Positions 55,488 through 63,892 of a DNA stretch of 64,000 nucleotides are shown piece after piece (the stretch's first letter is position 1; each line of letters begins with the position of its first letter). The translations under genes and the position numbers were made by a program. Source of the DNA: a virus; IMG/VR virus record IMGVR_UViG_3300017963_000200, positions 1 to 64,000 of that record; one strand, given 5' to 3'. The notes beneath the pieces are model-generated. The model was not told the origin of the DNA. It did no database searches and saw nothing but the letters and a program-made list of their open reading frames with translations.

Positions 55488-58436
55488 ATGTCGTTCTACC
55501 TGTCCACTACGGGCACCCTCGATCCTGTCGTCCTGAACGACCTGGGACAGCGGTCGTTCCCCCATCCCACCGTCGACTACGACTTGATGACGGAGTACAT
55601 GCTCGGCGAGCTGCTCTCCTCGGTCGATCTCGATGCGGCCTTGACGGCTGGATACATCACTCTCAAGAACGATTCCGGGGTGCTCATCACCGATCTCGGC
55701 GCAGTCGGCGCGGGAGACGTACTCGGTCCAAGTACGTCCCTTGACAACGCGATTCCAAGGTTCGACGGCACGACGGGAACCTGCCTTCAGGGATCCGGCG
55801 TTCGGATCGACGATTCCAACAACCTTCATCTCGGTGATAACCATTGGCTCTATCTCTCGACCGGTACGGACTACGGCATCCGCTTCAATTCGAGCGGCTA
55901 TCTCCAGATCGATGGAGCCGACGAGCTGTGCTTCACGACGCTCGGTTCCGTCAACTTCGGCACGGCGAGCCTCTACGTCGAGAACATCGACGCCGGTACC
56001 CACATCCGTTTCAAAGGTAGCGGCACCTACGACCGCTACTTCGGATACAACAACGCCGACAACCGCTACAACTTCGACCGGAACGTCCATACCCAGGGAG
56101 GTTTGCAAGCCGACGACTTGTCCTGGATCAAGGACGGCTCCGGAAACATGTTGGCCAGCTTCGACAACGCCGGCATCCAGTTCTATGCCGACTCCTTCGG
56201 GCTCTACGAACCGGGTACCTCCAACATCCGCGTCTACGCGGAGGCCGATGCCTCGAAGGGGATGCTGGCGGTCATGGGGTCAGGCGCATATCTTCAGGTG
56301 CCTTCCAACGAGTACTGCTATTTCGATGGTCCTTCGCACGCCAAAGGGATCCGCTGGAACAGCGCGAGCGACCGGTTCGAGCTGGGGGCGAACGTCTACA
56401 CCGCCCAGGATCTGATTGTTCTCGGAGAGACTCAGCTCGGCGGCTACATGACCATGACCGATGGCGGATCGGGGACCTTCGATGTCACCTCGGACAATCC
56501 GTTCACCGGCCTGATGAACGTCAACAAGGGTATCTATACCGTCGAGAACCTCTTCTTGTCGCCCAACCAACGGCTCTACTTCGATACGACTGGAAGCGGT
56601 ACGCCGACCGTCTCGAAATCGGTGCGCTGGAACTCGTCGGTCGGGGCCATCGAGTGGTCCGATTCAATGTACGTGCCACCGGATGGCCATTACTACCTCG
56701 ACAGCGACCTGGACAAAGGGCTCTCGTACAACTCCACCGCAGGCCAGGTCGAGCTGGCAGGGGGTGGCAACGATATCCACCTGATGGACACGGTCGTCGC
56801 CCGGGGTAATATCGTCGTCGACGTCAACGACATCTACATCGCGGCGGACTCCAAGATCTGGTTCGACTACGGAACAAACACCAAGTCCCTCGAATACGAT
56901 GCCGGAAACACCAGATTCGAATTCAACGACCGAGTGTTCGCCAACGGAGCGATCCAGGCCGCAGGCGGCTTCCAGGTCGACTCGGACGTGCCGAGCACCT
57001 TCGACACGGCCAAGACCAGGACGCTCCAGTGGAGCAGCCTGAACTCCCAGTTCGAGTTCAACTCCAAGTTGAAGGTCAATGGCACGCTGACGGTCGGAGC
57101 CTACACACTGCCGACTACGGATGGCTCTTCCGGACAGACGCTCACGACAGACGGTCTGGGTAACGTGACCTGGGCTGCTGGGAGCGGTTCCGGGGACGTC
57201 GTCGGACCGGCGTCGGCTACCGACACCGCCATCGTCCGGTTCGACGGGACCACCGGCAAGTTGATCCAGGATTCCGGCATCCTGATCGACGCCTCCGACA
57301 ACATGGTGCTCGGACTCGACAAGAGCATCTACTTCAACGGTGCCGCCAAGTCAGCCGGCATGGCGTACTCGACGGTGGGTGGCAACGAGCTTCAAATCTT
57401 TGGGGCCGACCTCCTGATCGCCCAGGATCTGAAGCTGTGGACGGGAGAGCTTTACTTCGACGACGCCAAGACGCACGCGCTCATCTACGACAGTGCCACG
57501 GATAACCGCTTCGAGTTCAACGACGACGTCTACACATCGGAGAACTTCAACCTGGACGCCAACAAGGGAATCTCCTGGGGTGCCGTCACTTCCATCTCGT
57601 ACCTGACTGCGGGCGGCAACCGGCTGTCGCTCGCACCGGACAACAACGCCAATCTCGATCTCGTGGTCCAGGGCACCGGTCTGGTGCGCATAGGTAATCC
57701 GTCCGGGACTTTCTGCCAGTTCGATCCGGACGGAGACTTCCACACGAACAACAGGCTCATCTCCTTCGACACGACTCGAACCAAGTGGCTCTATTGGGAC
57801 GAGGGAGGCGCGAGGTTCCGCTTCAACGACGACCTCTACTCCGAGGCGGACATGCATGTCAGCGGGGACTACCGCCTCGACAATGGCCACAGCATCATCA
57901 TGGGGACGCGGGGCAACATCACGGCCCACGGCTCCAACAACTATATCAACATCGGCGGAAACGTCCGTATCAGCGATGCCTATACGCTGCCCAACGCGGA
58001 CGGCAGCTCCGGGCAGGTCTTGACCACGAACGGCCTCGGCTCCGTCTCATGGGGAACGCCTTCTGCTGTTCCGGCGATGCTGCAAGGCTCCGAAGAGGCG
58101 CTTGACTCCACGACCAACACCAGCTGGACCCAGGCGTGGCGTTACTCCCCCACTCTGGAGGTCGCGACCTATCTGGTCTGGTACTACTGCGAGTACACTA
58201 GCTCCTCCGGGTCGTACCGGGTGCATGTCCGAGTCCAGATCGACGACACCACCACCATCGCCGAAGGGGCTTTCGAACCGGAGGCGCTGATCGCGTCAGA
58301 AATCGACACGATGGGTGGTGTCTTCTTCTTCACGTCTGCGTCTGCCGGTGTCCACAACTTCGATTTCGACTTCTACACCGAAGGGGCGACCGCCTACATC
58401 CGTTCCAAGCGGATAGTGCTCATGAAGGTGACGTAA
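55488..58436 (+). CDS. large tail-fibre/adhesin protein, 982 aa
   Basis: Beta-rich throughout, with many repeats of the kind ...FDTTGSGTP...YVPPDGHYYLD. Two copies of GDVxGPxxxxDxAIxRFDGTTG (about residues 75 and 565) and two of a DGSSGQxLTTxGLGxVxW unit (about 545 and 840) mark duplicated modules. The C-terminal ~120 residues form a jelly-roll-like head domain. Such proteins trimerise as long tail fibres. It starts three bases after the upstream gene. Confidence 0.8.
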   Translation: MSFYLSTTGTLDPVVLNDLGQRSFPHPTVDYDLMTEYMLGELLSSVDLDAALTAGYITLKNDSGVLITDLGAVGAGDVLGPSTSLDNAIPRFDGTTGTCLQGSGVRIDDSNNLHLGDNHWLYLSTGTDYGIRFNSSGYLQIDGADELCFTTLGSVNFGTASLYVENIDAGTHIRFKGSGTYDRYFGYNNADNRYNFDRNVHTQGGLQADDLSWIKDGSGNMLASFDNAGIQFYADSFGLYEPGTSNIRVYAEADASKGMLAVMGSGAYLQVPSNEYCYFDGPSHAKGIRWNSASDRFELGANVYTAQDLIVLGETQLGGYMTMTDGGSGTFDVTSDNPFTGLMNVNKGIYTVENLFLSPNQRLYFDTTGSGTPTVSKSVRWNSSVGAIEWSDSMYVPPDGHYYLDSDLDKGLSYNSTAGQVELAGGGNDIHLMDTVVARGNIVVDVNDIYIAADSKIWFDYGTNTKSLEYDAGNTRFEFNDRVFANGAIQAAGGFQVDSDVPSTFDTAKTRTLQWSSLNSQFEFNSKLKVNGTLTVGAYTLPTTDGSSGQTLTTDGLGNVTWAAGSGSGDVVGPASATDTAIVRFDGTTGKLIQDSGILIDASDNMVLGLDKSIYFNGAAKSAGMAYSTVGGNELQIFGADLLIAQDLKLWTGELYFDDAKTHALIYDSATDNRFEFNDDVYTSENFNLDANKGISWGAVTSISYLTAGGNRLSLAPDNNANLDLVVQGTGLVRIGNPSGTFCQFDPDGDFHTNNRLISFDTTRTKWLYWDEGGARFRFNDDLYSEADMHVSGDYRLDNGHSIIMGTRGNITAHGSNNYINIGGNVRISDAYTLPNADGSSGQVLTTNGLGSVSWGTPSAVPAMLQGSEEALDSTTNTSWTQAWRYSPTLEVATYLVWYYCEYTSSSGSYRVHVRVQIDDTTTIAEGAFEPEALIASEIDTMGGVFFFTSASAGVHNFDFDFYTEGATAYIRSKRIVLMKVT

Positions 58437-59053
58437 TGGCAGCAACGGAGTATCTCTACAGCATTTCGGAGGACTTTCCGAATCAGAAAGTCAATCCGGA
58501 TTCACTCAAGATCGAAATCATATCGAGCAATATCACCAAGACGTTCGATTACATCTTCACGCGGGGCGACAGCTGCTACATCTGGTTCGACGACGAGCTT
58601 TCGACCGAGGAGATAGGGATTCTTGACAACATCGTCGCCAACCATCAAGGAGATCCTCCCCCTGCTTTTGAGTTCCGAGCCTCTTCAAAGATCTTGGAAG
58701 GCCCCAAGTCGATCACGTCTCCAGACATATGGGAGGATGCGGGCGGGGTGGTCACGAACATCTCCTTCTTCGTGTCCGATCCGACGCTGGCGTGGGGCCG
58801 GCTGAGCGGACAGATCAAGACCGTGGGGGCCGGGGCCAAGCTGCGGGTTGTCCGCGAGAGCGACGGCCTCGTCTGCACCCCGGCGGACATCGAGCTACCT
58901 GATACCGAGGGGGCATGGGCCATCGTGAGCTTCTGGGCCAACCAGAACCAGCCTGGAAATCCGGACCGGTTCATCTTGCAAGGGTACCTGAACGGGGCCA
59001 CGAGCCTGGAAGTACGCGATTACGCCATCTCCCTCCTGGAGAAAACTGCATGA
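58436..59053 (+). CDS. probable tail-associated protein, 205 aa
   Basis: Starts at the last base of the fibre gene's stop. Beta-rich; contains IVANHQGDPPP, a motif seen in short phage proteins next to fibres, and a carbohydrate-binding-like domain (residues 85-200). Role in the tail tip is inferred from position. Confidence 0.6.
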   Translation: MAATEYLYSISEDFPNQKVNPDSLKIEIISSNITKTFDYIFTRGDSCYIWFDDELSTEEIGILDNIVANHQGDPPPAFEFRASSKILEGPKSITSPDIWEDAGGVVTNISFFVSDPTLAWGRLSGQIKTVGAGAKLRVVRESDGLVCTPADIELPDTEGAWAIVSFWANQNQPGNPDRFILQGYLNGATSLEVRDYAISLLEKTA

Positions 59054-59619
59054 GTCGAGTCCTCTTCGCGGTGACGACCTCGAACGCCCTGTACTCGAAG
59101 ATCCTCAGATGGGCGATGAAGTCCAACATCAACCATTCGTTGGTCCTGTACCAGTCGAAAGAATGGGGCGATTGGTGGGCGGTCGAGATCAACGAGCGCG
59201 GCGTCAACAAGATCCCCGTCGACAAGCTCACACGCGTCGGCTACATGGAGTGCTACGAGTGCTCCGAGGACATCTGGCCGGCGCTCCGCGCCACCAAGGA
59301 CTTTGTCGGAGAACGATACGATTGGCTCGGGCTGCTCGGAGGACTCTTCAAGCTCATCGCCTACCGGTTGTTCGGACGCAAATCCAAGGAACCGGTTCAT
59401 CGGGACGATCGGCTCTTCTGCTCCGAGTACGTGGCTCACGTCATGTACCACGCCGCGCTGCCGGGAGCCGGCAAGGTCGATGGTTACGGCAAGATTCCCA
59501 ACACGGTGGCCTGGAGGCCGGAGACCGTTTCCCCCGAGTATCTTCAGAACTTCTTCCAGGCGAGTCCCCTCTTCGAACGCGTGGATGCTCCTCCGGGCAT
59601 CCCCTTCGAAAAGATGTAA
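59050..59619 (+). CDS. permuted NlpC/P60-like (YiiX-type) peptidase, 189 aa
   Basis: His at about residue 29 in INHSLVLYQ and Cys124 in LFCSEYVAHV, with the FVGERYDWLGLLG linker, fit the circularly permuted papain-like family (YiiX/YebB). These hydrolyse peptide or lipid amide bonds. Beside tail-fibre genes it may act on the host envelope during entry. ATGA overlap. Confidence 0.75.
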   Translation: MSRVLFAVTTSNALYSKILRWAMKSNINHSLVLYQSKEWGDWWAVEINERGVNKIPVDKLTRVGYMECYECSEDIWPALRATKDFVGERYDWLGLLGGLFKLIAYRLFGRKSKEPVHRDDRLFCSEYVAHVMYHAALPGAGKVDGYGKIPNTVAWRPETVSPEYLQNFFQASPLFERVDAPPGIPFEKM

Positions 59620-59636
59620 GTTCAACTCGGCTTCTC

Positions 59637-59646
59637 TGTATATTAA
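59637..59646 (+). promoter_or_regulatory. TGTATATTAA promoter motif
   Basis: Extended -10-like element 26 bp upstream of the 59672 gene; identical to 12305 and 61731. Confidence 0.6.
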
Positions 59647-59671
59647 CCATAGATCTACGAGGAGGACCGTC

Positions 59672-59989
59672 ATGGAAGATGAACTGCGTCCGGGTGTGAA
59701 TGTCGAGGAAGACCCTTTGTTCAAAGCCTTGGAAGTTCAGCAGAAGCGTGTTCTGGATGCCTTGGAGATGGCCGTTCTCCAAGCCATCAACGATATTCGG
59801 AAGACTTTCGACGACCTCACGGAGACCCATGAGAAGCTGTTCGAACTTCGACTGTACGAAGAAGTCGCGGCCATCTCCATCGGTCGGGTCCTGGGTCTCG
59901 AAGGATGGAGACCCGGCGAACCCAGGGATCCGCGAATCGAAGACCTTGTCGCGAAGTTGAAAGAGCGCATCAAGACGCTGGAGACCTGA
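59672..59989 (+). CDS. helical hypothetical protein, 105 aa
   Basis: GAGGAGGACCGTC ribosome-binding site. All-helical with a coiled-coil middle. Forms a unit with the next gene (ATGA-type overlap). Confidence 0.6.
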   Translation: MEDELRPGVNVEEDPLFKALEVQQKRVLDALEMAVLQAINDIRKTFDDLTETHEKLFELRLYEEVAAISIGRVLGLEGWRPGEPRDPRIEDLVAKLKERIKTLET

Positions 59990-60300
59990 TGGGAAGCGCC
60001 GAACGAAAGTTGCGCCGGGCCAAGGAGAAGCAGGCCCGCAAGGCGCTTCAGCAGGCGACCTCCGGCGCGAAGTCACTCGCCGAGCTGCCCGAGTTGCTCA
60101 AGAAGGCCATCGAGACGAACGAGCAGCTCGTCAAGACCAACGAGGAGCTGGTGTCCTCGAACGAGAAGTTTCGCAAGGAGATCGATCTTCTGAACAACGA
60201 GGTCGGCATCCTCCTGGAAGAGCATGAGAATCGGCTCAAGGCTTTGGAGGAGCGTTTCTCCCAGCACGAGACCCTCGACAAGATAGTTCTGCAAGGCTAG
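59989..60300 (+). CDS. coiled-coil protein, 103 aa
   Basis: Lys-rich N-terminus followed by an uninterrupted heptad coil (NEQLVKTNEELVSSNEKFRK). Possibly a structural rod or assembly chaperone. Confidence 0.6.
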   Translation: MGSAERKLRRAKEKQARKALQQATSGAKSLAELPELLKKAIETNEQLVKTNEELVSSNEKFRKEIDLLNNEVGILLEEHENRLKALEERFSQHETLDKIVLQG

Positions 60301-60308
60301 GAGGAGTC

Positions 60309-60623
60309 ATGCCCAAGAATCTCTACGTATTCGTCCTGCGCGACCACGGCCAGGACATCTGCGATCATTGCCAGCTGCGGGGAGACGACGATCTCGAAGC
60401 CTGGGAGAACTTCGTCAACGGCGAATGGACGACCGCGCCGCCAGAGCTTCCGGGCTATTATCCGGTCCGCTACCAGTTCCGGGGAGTGGAGAAGAGGGGT
60501 GTCCAGAAGGCGCGGAGGGCCAAGAACAACAAGGATGCGTGCGTCTGGTCGGATGGCTCGATGCGAGAGCGCATCAAAGCCCGCTGGAGCCTGCCGTACC
60601 CGATGCCGCCCGAGGAGGAGTGA
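60309..60623 (+). CDS. hypothetical protein, 104 aa
   Basis: Preceded by AGGAGGAGTC. One CDHC pair, Pro-rich middle, basic segment (KRGVQKARRAKNNKD). No family. Confidence 0.55.
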   Translation: MPKNLYVFVLRDHGQDICDHCQLRGDDDLEAWENFVNGEWTTAPPELPGYYPVRYQFRGVEKRGVQKARRAKNNKDACVWSDGSMRERIKARWSLPYPMPPEEE

Positions 60624-60624
60624 G

Positions 60625-60861
60625 ATGTCCGTCAAGAACATCGAGACCACCGTCACTACGAGCCGGAAGTTCGGCGATGACTACTGCGACTACGACTGCG
60701 AGCACGTCGAGACCTACACCAAGTTCCCGCCCGTCGCCGTCTGCAAACTCAGCGGAGCCATGATTCAGCAGGACGACAAAGGGCGGCTGGAGCGCACCGT
60801 CTACTGCAAGTATCTGTGCGGCGAGGAGGTCGAGGAAAGGTTCTGGAGCCCAATGAAATGA
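60625..60861 (+). CDS. Cys-rich hypothetical protein, 78 aa
   Basis: GAGGAGGAGTGAGATG junction. Cys at CDYDCEH, VCKLS and CKYLCGEE may bind zinc. Confidence 0.55.
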   Translation: MSVKNIETTVTTSRKFGDDYCDYDCEHVETYTKFPPVAVCKLSGAMIQQDDKGRLERTVYCKYLCGEEVEERFWSPMK

Positions 60862-60989
60862 CCCTGGAGTTCAAACACGATCCGAGGGGAGAAACCATCC
60901 GGGGCAAGATCTACACCTTCATCGAATTCTTCGTCTTCATCCTAATCCTCCTCGGGATGTTCGTCTTAGGGGTCTACTTGTCGAAGTGA
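60858..60989 (+). CDS. small membrane protein, 43 aa
   Basis: ATGA overlap. Charged N-terminus and one TM helix (residues 20-41, FIEFFVFILILLGMFVLG). Confidence 0.6.
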   Translation: MTLEFKHDPRGETIRGKIYTFIEFFVFILILLGMFVLGVYLSK

Positions 60990-60995
60990 GGGAGC

Positions 60996-61415
60996 ATGAG
61001 CAGCGAATCGAAGCTCGTCAAGGTCGTCTCCGCTTTCCTGGAGCGTGACCATCTCAAGAACCCCGAAACCAACGAGATCGACCCGACCAAGATCACCTAC
61101 CGAGACATCATCGAGGTCTTCTCCGGTGCCGGCATCCGCGAAGAGGACATCTTCACCGAGATTCGGGACACGATCTCTGCCGAGCTGGCTTACGGCCTGT
61201 CTCTCGTTCTGAGAGAAGGCGGTCCTACGAACGCGGACAACACCCTTCGCTACGAGGGCGTCACAGCCGCCCTGAAGCTCTGGAGGGAGGTCGTGGCCTG
61301 CCAGGCCGACCTGGAGGAAGAAGCCCGCAGAAGAGAGGACTGGCTGCTCAAGCAGGCCCAGAACAAACATGGCGGCAAGAAGGGAGGATCTCGTGAACGG
61401 GCGCAAGAAAGTTAA
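60996..61415 (+). CDS. hypothetical protein, 139 aa
   Basis: Helical N-terminal domain; a central NADNTLRYEGVTAALKLWRE segment; Lys/Gly-rich tail. Overlaps the next gene. Confidence 0.6.
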   Translation: MSSESKLVKVVSAFLERDHLKNPETNEIDPTKITYRDIIEVFSGAGIREEDIFTEIRDTISAELAYGLSLVLREGGPTNADNTLRYEGVTAALKLWREVVACQADLEEEARRREDWLLKQAQNKHGGKKGGSRERAQES

Positions 61416-61602
61416 GATGTGGATGGACATCGAGATCGGTGATTTCAAGTTCGGCTGCGCCGAGGAGGTCGAGGTGCCGGAGGGCTGCTTCGCAGAGGAC
61501 GGCACCTTAATAGAGGAAGATGTCATCGAATACGTCGAAGAATGGATCCAAGAACGATGTCACTGGGGAGCGACCATCCTACCTGTTGAAGAAAGCTCGT
61601 AA
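61393..61602 (+). CDS. hypothetical protein, 69 aa (GTG start)
   Basis: GTG at 61393 follows AGGGAGGATC; the frame's ATG at 61369 lacks a site. Beta strand with CAEEVEVPEGC, acidic helix with late CHWG. Confidence 0.5.
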   Translation: MNGRKKVKMWMDIEIGDFKFGCAEEVEVPEGCFAEDGTLIEEDVIEYVEEWIQERCHWGATILPVEESS

Positions 61603-61717
61603 ACATCTCCACGAAGCCCTCGACGGCGTCCTTCACGGGGACTGCAAGAACCAGATAGCCGTACATATCCAGCTCGCCATCGAGCATATCCAACTTTTCG
61701 AAAAAGAAGATCGGTAG
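61520..61717 (+). CDS. small helical protein, 65 aa
   Basis: Overlaps the previous gene by 83 bp if the ATG at 61520 is used; a TTG near 61582 would remove the overlap. The C-terminal part (ARKHLHEALDGVL...HIQLAIEHIQLF) looks like two packed helices. Confidence 0.45.
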   Translation: MSSNTSKNGSKNDVTGERPSYLLKKARKHLHEALDGVLHGDCKNQIAVHIQLAIEHIQLFEKEDR

Positions 61718-61730
61718 GAAGATCCGTTCC

Positions 61731-61740
61731 TGTATATTAA
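61731..61740 (+). promoter_or_regulatory. TGTATATTAA promoter motif
   Basis: Extended -10-like motif at the left edge of the AT-rich intergenic region; would transcribe through the iterons. Confidence 0.55.
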
Positions 61741-62258
61741 CGATCTAACCTCAGTAACATCGTAATACGATGCGCCGCCATCCGGAAGTCTTGGATCGAT
61801 GGGATTCCTGGCACCAAGATTCAAAGCTTCAACGGAATTATTACCGCCAAAGTGTACCTGTTAACGAAGTTTTCCGCAGGAGTTTCTTCGAATCCTTCCC
61901 TACGTTCAGAATTCTTACGCTACGCTCCAGAATTCTTCACTCCGGTCAGGATTCTCGAAACTCTATGCCGAATTCTTTGCCTTGGTAGACTTGGATTCAT
62001 ACAGATCAGGATGGTCGTGAGACAACAAGATTGGATCGAGTTGTTAGAACTTGGCAAATCTTGTTGAATTTTGGAAGTCTTTCCAAACCCGATGTATTTC
62101 GTTCTTCGATTTTCGATATCGTTGGTGGGTATATCAGAGGGTTTTTTCAACTTGGATCGAATTGGCTCGGATTGGCTCGGGGGAGTCGCGTCCTTAGATT
62201 TTCCAAAAAGAGTCGTGCTATTCTATACCGTGGAGCAGCCTACTCGGGATGGAAGCAG
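61741..62258. other. AT-rich intergenic region with iterons
   Basis: About 520 bp without a convincing gene; frames through it lack ribosome-binding sites and have non-coding composition. It carries five phased GAATTC-like words and, at 62126, a sequence similar to the GGGTATATCC repeat of the 6.7 kb region. It lies before the small-terminase candidate, so it could be an origin or packaging site. Confidence 0.6.
61890..61975 (+). repeat. five phased GAATTC-like iterons
   Basis: GAATCCTT at 61890, GAATTCTT at 61909, GAATTCTT at 61930, GGATTCTC at 61949, GAATTCTT at 61970: spacings 19, 21, 19 and 21 bp, i.e. about two helical turns each. Confidence 0.65.
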
Positions 62259-62789
62259 ATGACGGACGAAGCCCGCACTAGTTTCACGGCCAAGATCCCC
62301 TCCTGGCTAGACAAGCGCCTCGACAGGATCGAGAAGGACAAGTCCGACCGCGCTGTTGTCAAGTCCGAGTTCAAGCGGGTCGATGGCGACATCGAAGACC
62401 TGAAGACTAAGATCGGCGAAGGCCACCAATGTCTCCGGGAAGGAGCTTTTGAAGCGATGGAATCTAGCATCGCAGCCAACAAGAAGGGCATTCGCGAGAA
62501 CACGGAGACCATCCGGGAAGTCGCGAAGGTCGGTGTCGAGGAGAGCAAAAAGCTCTATCGCTGGTACATCCGAGGTCTCGCCGCGATGCTCCTCTTCCTG
62601 GTTACGACCGGAGCCGGCTTCGTCTGGTATCTGGCCGGCGTGGCCTTCCATCTCGAAGCTCACGGGGAGAAGTTGGAGAAGCTCGAACAGAAGATCGAGC
62701 ATCCTCCGGCCTCGATGGAGAAGATCATCGAGGAGGCCGCGAACCGGGCGGCTCAGAAGACCGCTCAGCGGACTCAGAACAACCCGTGA
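62259..62789 (+). CDS. TM/coiled-coil protein, 176 aa
   Basis: Start at ATG 62259; a longer frame from a TTG at 62031 runs through the intergenic region and is rejected. Basic/helical domain (1-105), one TM helix (about 107-130, MLLFLVTTGAGFVWYLAG) and a C-terminal coil. Similar plan to the protein at 48324. Confidence 0.6.
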   Translation: MTDEARTSFTAKIPSWLDKRLDRIEKDKSDRAVVKSEFKRVDGDIEDLKTKIGEGHQCLREGAFEAMESSIAANKKGIRENTETIREVAKVGVEESKKLYRWYIRGLAAMLLFLVTTGAGFVWYLAGVAFHLEAHGEKLEKLEQKIEHPPASMEKIIEEAANRAAQKTAQRTQNNP

Positions 62790-62796
62790 CCTGTCT

Positions 62797-62806
62797 GGTA
62801 TATTAT
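62797..62806 (+). promoter_or_regulatory. GGTATATTAT promoter motif
   Basis: -10-like TATATT at 62799-62804; transcription would begin at about 62811, the A of the next start codon. Confidence 0.55.
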
Positions 62807-62810
62807 CAGT

Positions 62811-63611
62811 ATGGGAGTGATACTCAGCGAGCGCTGCAAACTTTGTGGCCTGATCGACTTGGACGCGAACCTCTGGCGCGAGACCCACAGGCGCGTCTTC
62901 GACGAGGAACAGCCGTATGCTCAGATCGTCAGGTGGCTGAACGGTCGCCTGGAGATCAAGAACGAGCTGCTGCCGGAAGATCGGAAGATCACGCTCTTCA
63001 CCAAGGCCAACTTCTATCACCACTTCAACAAGAAACATGTCTCAAACTTGGAAGAAGTCGATTCGGCGATCAACGTCGGCTTCGCCATCCAGGACCCGAG
63101 CAGCAGGCGCATCCAGATCCATCGGGCCGCGTATCGCAACATCGTCGAGCGCCAGGCTCTCTCCGAGGAGGTCGACGACTTCAAGCGGATGAAGGCGCTC
63201 ATCGCCGCAGCCGAGCAGCGGCTCCACGGCTTCAATCGTCAGATGACCACCAAGGAGGTCGAGGCCGTCGAGGCCGGTGGCGAGGCCAAAGTGGATCTCA
63301 ACGAGATAACCACGTTCCAGAAGCTCATTGCCGATCTGCTCAAGCTCAAGAAGGAAGCTGCGGCCATCGAATCCAGCAGCAAAGTCGCAGGGACGGCCCT
63401 CCAGGAGGCCGTCGAGATGATTGTCGAGTCCACTGTGACCCGCATCGAATCGGTGGCGGAGGAAATTCAAAGGCTCCTGGTACGAGAGCTGCCAGGGTCA
63501 CGGTTGCCCGATCAGGTGGCGCAGATTATCCGGAGTCGAGTCGGTGACACGATGAAGCAGGCCATTCCGGAAGTTCTCAACGCTATCTCCGTGAGGTATG
63601 GCATCAAATGA
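62811..63611 (+). CDS. candidate terminase small subunit, 266 aa
   Basis: N-terminal CKLCGLIDLDANLWRETHRRVFDEEQPYAQIVRWLN plus FYHHFNKKHV follows the pattern of phage DNA-binding proteins (zinc pair, helix-turn-helix, HxxxHxxxxH) that often act as small terminase subunits. A long helical C-terminal region could oligomerise. Position beside an iteron region and at the start of the packaging end supports it. No ribosome-binding site; the promoter implies a leaderless message. A repressor is the alternative. Confidence 0.5.
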   Translation: MGVILSERCKLCGLIDLDANLWRETHRRVFDEEQPYAQIVRWLNGRLEIKNELLPEDRKITLFTKANFYHHFNKKHVSNLEEVDSAINVGFAIQDPSSRRIQIHRAAYRNIVERQALSEEVDDFKRMKALIAAAEQRLHGFNRQMTTKEVEAVEAGGEAKVDLNEITTFQKLIADLLKLKKEAAAIESSSKVAGTALQEAVEMIVESTVTRIESVAEEIQRLLVRELPGSRLPDQVAQIIRSRVGDTMKQAIPEVLNAISVRYGIK

Positions 63612-63892
63612 ACGGGCTGCCCAAGATGTTTCGGCATGATCACGTCCTGCGCGACCAGAAGGGGCTTCCCGTGGGCCGCGTCGTTCTCGTCGATGACAGC
63701 TCCTACGAGGAGGGCGAGCCGATAGCCGTGGCGCTGATGACTGTCCCGTTGGCGAAGATGATGAAGCTGAAGGGGCGTTTGTTCTACGTGGACGGGATCC
63801 CCTACAAGCTTCCCGACGACATCTCCGCTCTGAAGATGAAGACCAGCGCGGGAAAGCACTTGGTCAACAACTTTTACCTGGAGCCGGCATGA
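63608..63892 (+). CDS. hypothetical protein, 94 aa
   Basis: ATGA overlap. Beta-rich small protein with VGRVVLVDDSSYEEGEPIAV and a C-terminal strand. No family recognised. Confidence 0.6.
   Translation: MNGLPKMFRHDHVLRDQKGLPVGRVVLVDDSSYEEGEPIAVALMTVPLAKMMKLKGRLFYVDGIPYKLPDDISALKMKTSAGKHLVNNFYLEPA

Noticed and set aside
61770-61988. A 72-codon frame in the AT-rich intergenic region
   Set aside because: No ribosome-binding site, Arg/Ser/Phe-rich composition, and it runs across the phased iterons.
62031-62258. N-terminal extension of the 62259 gene from a TTG codon
   Set aside because: The extension covers AT-rich, non-coding-like sequence with iteron-like elements and has no ribosome-binding site.
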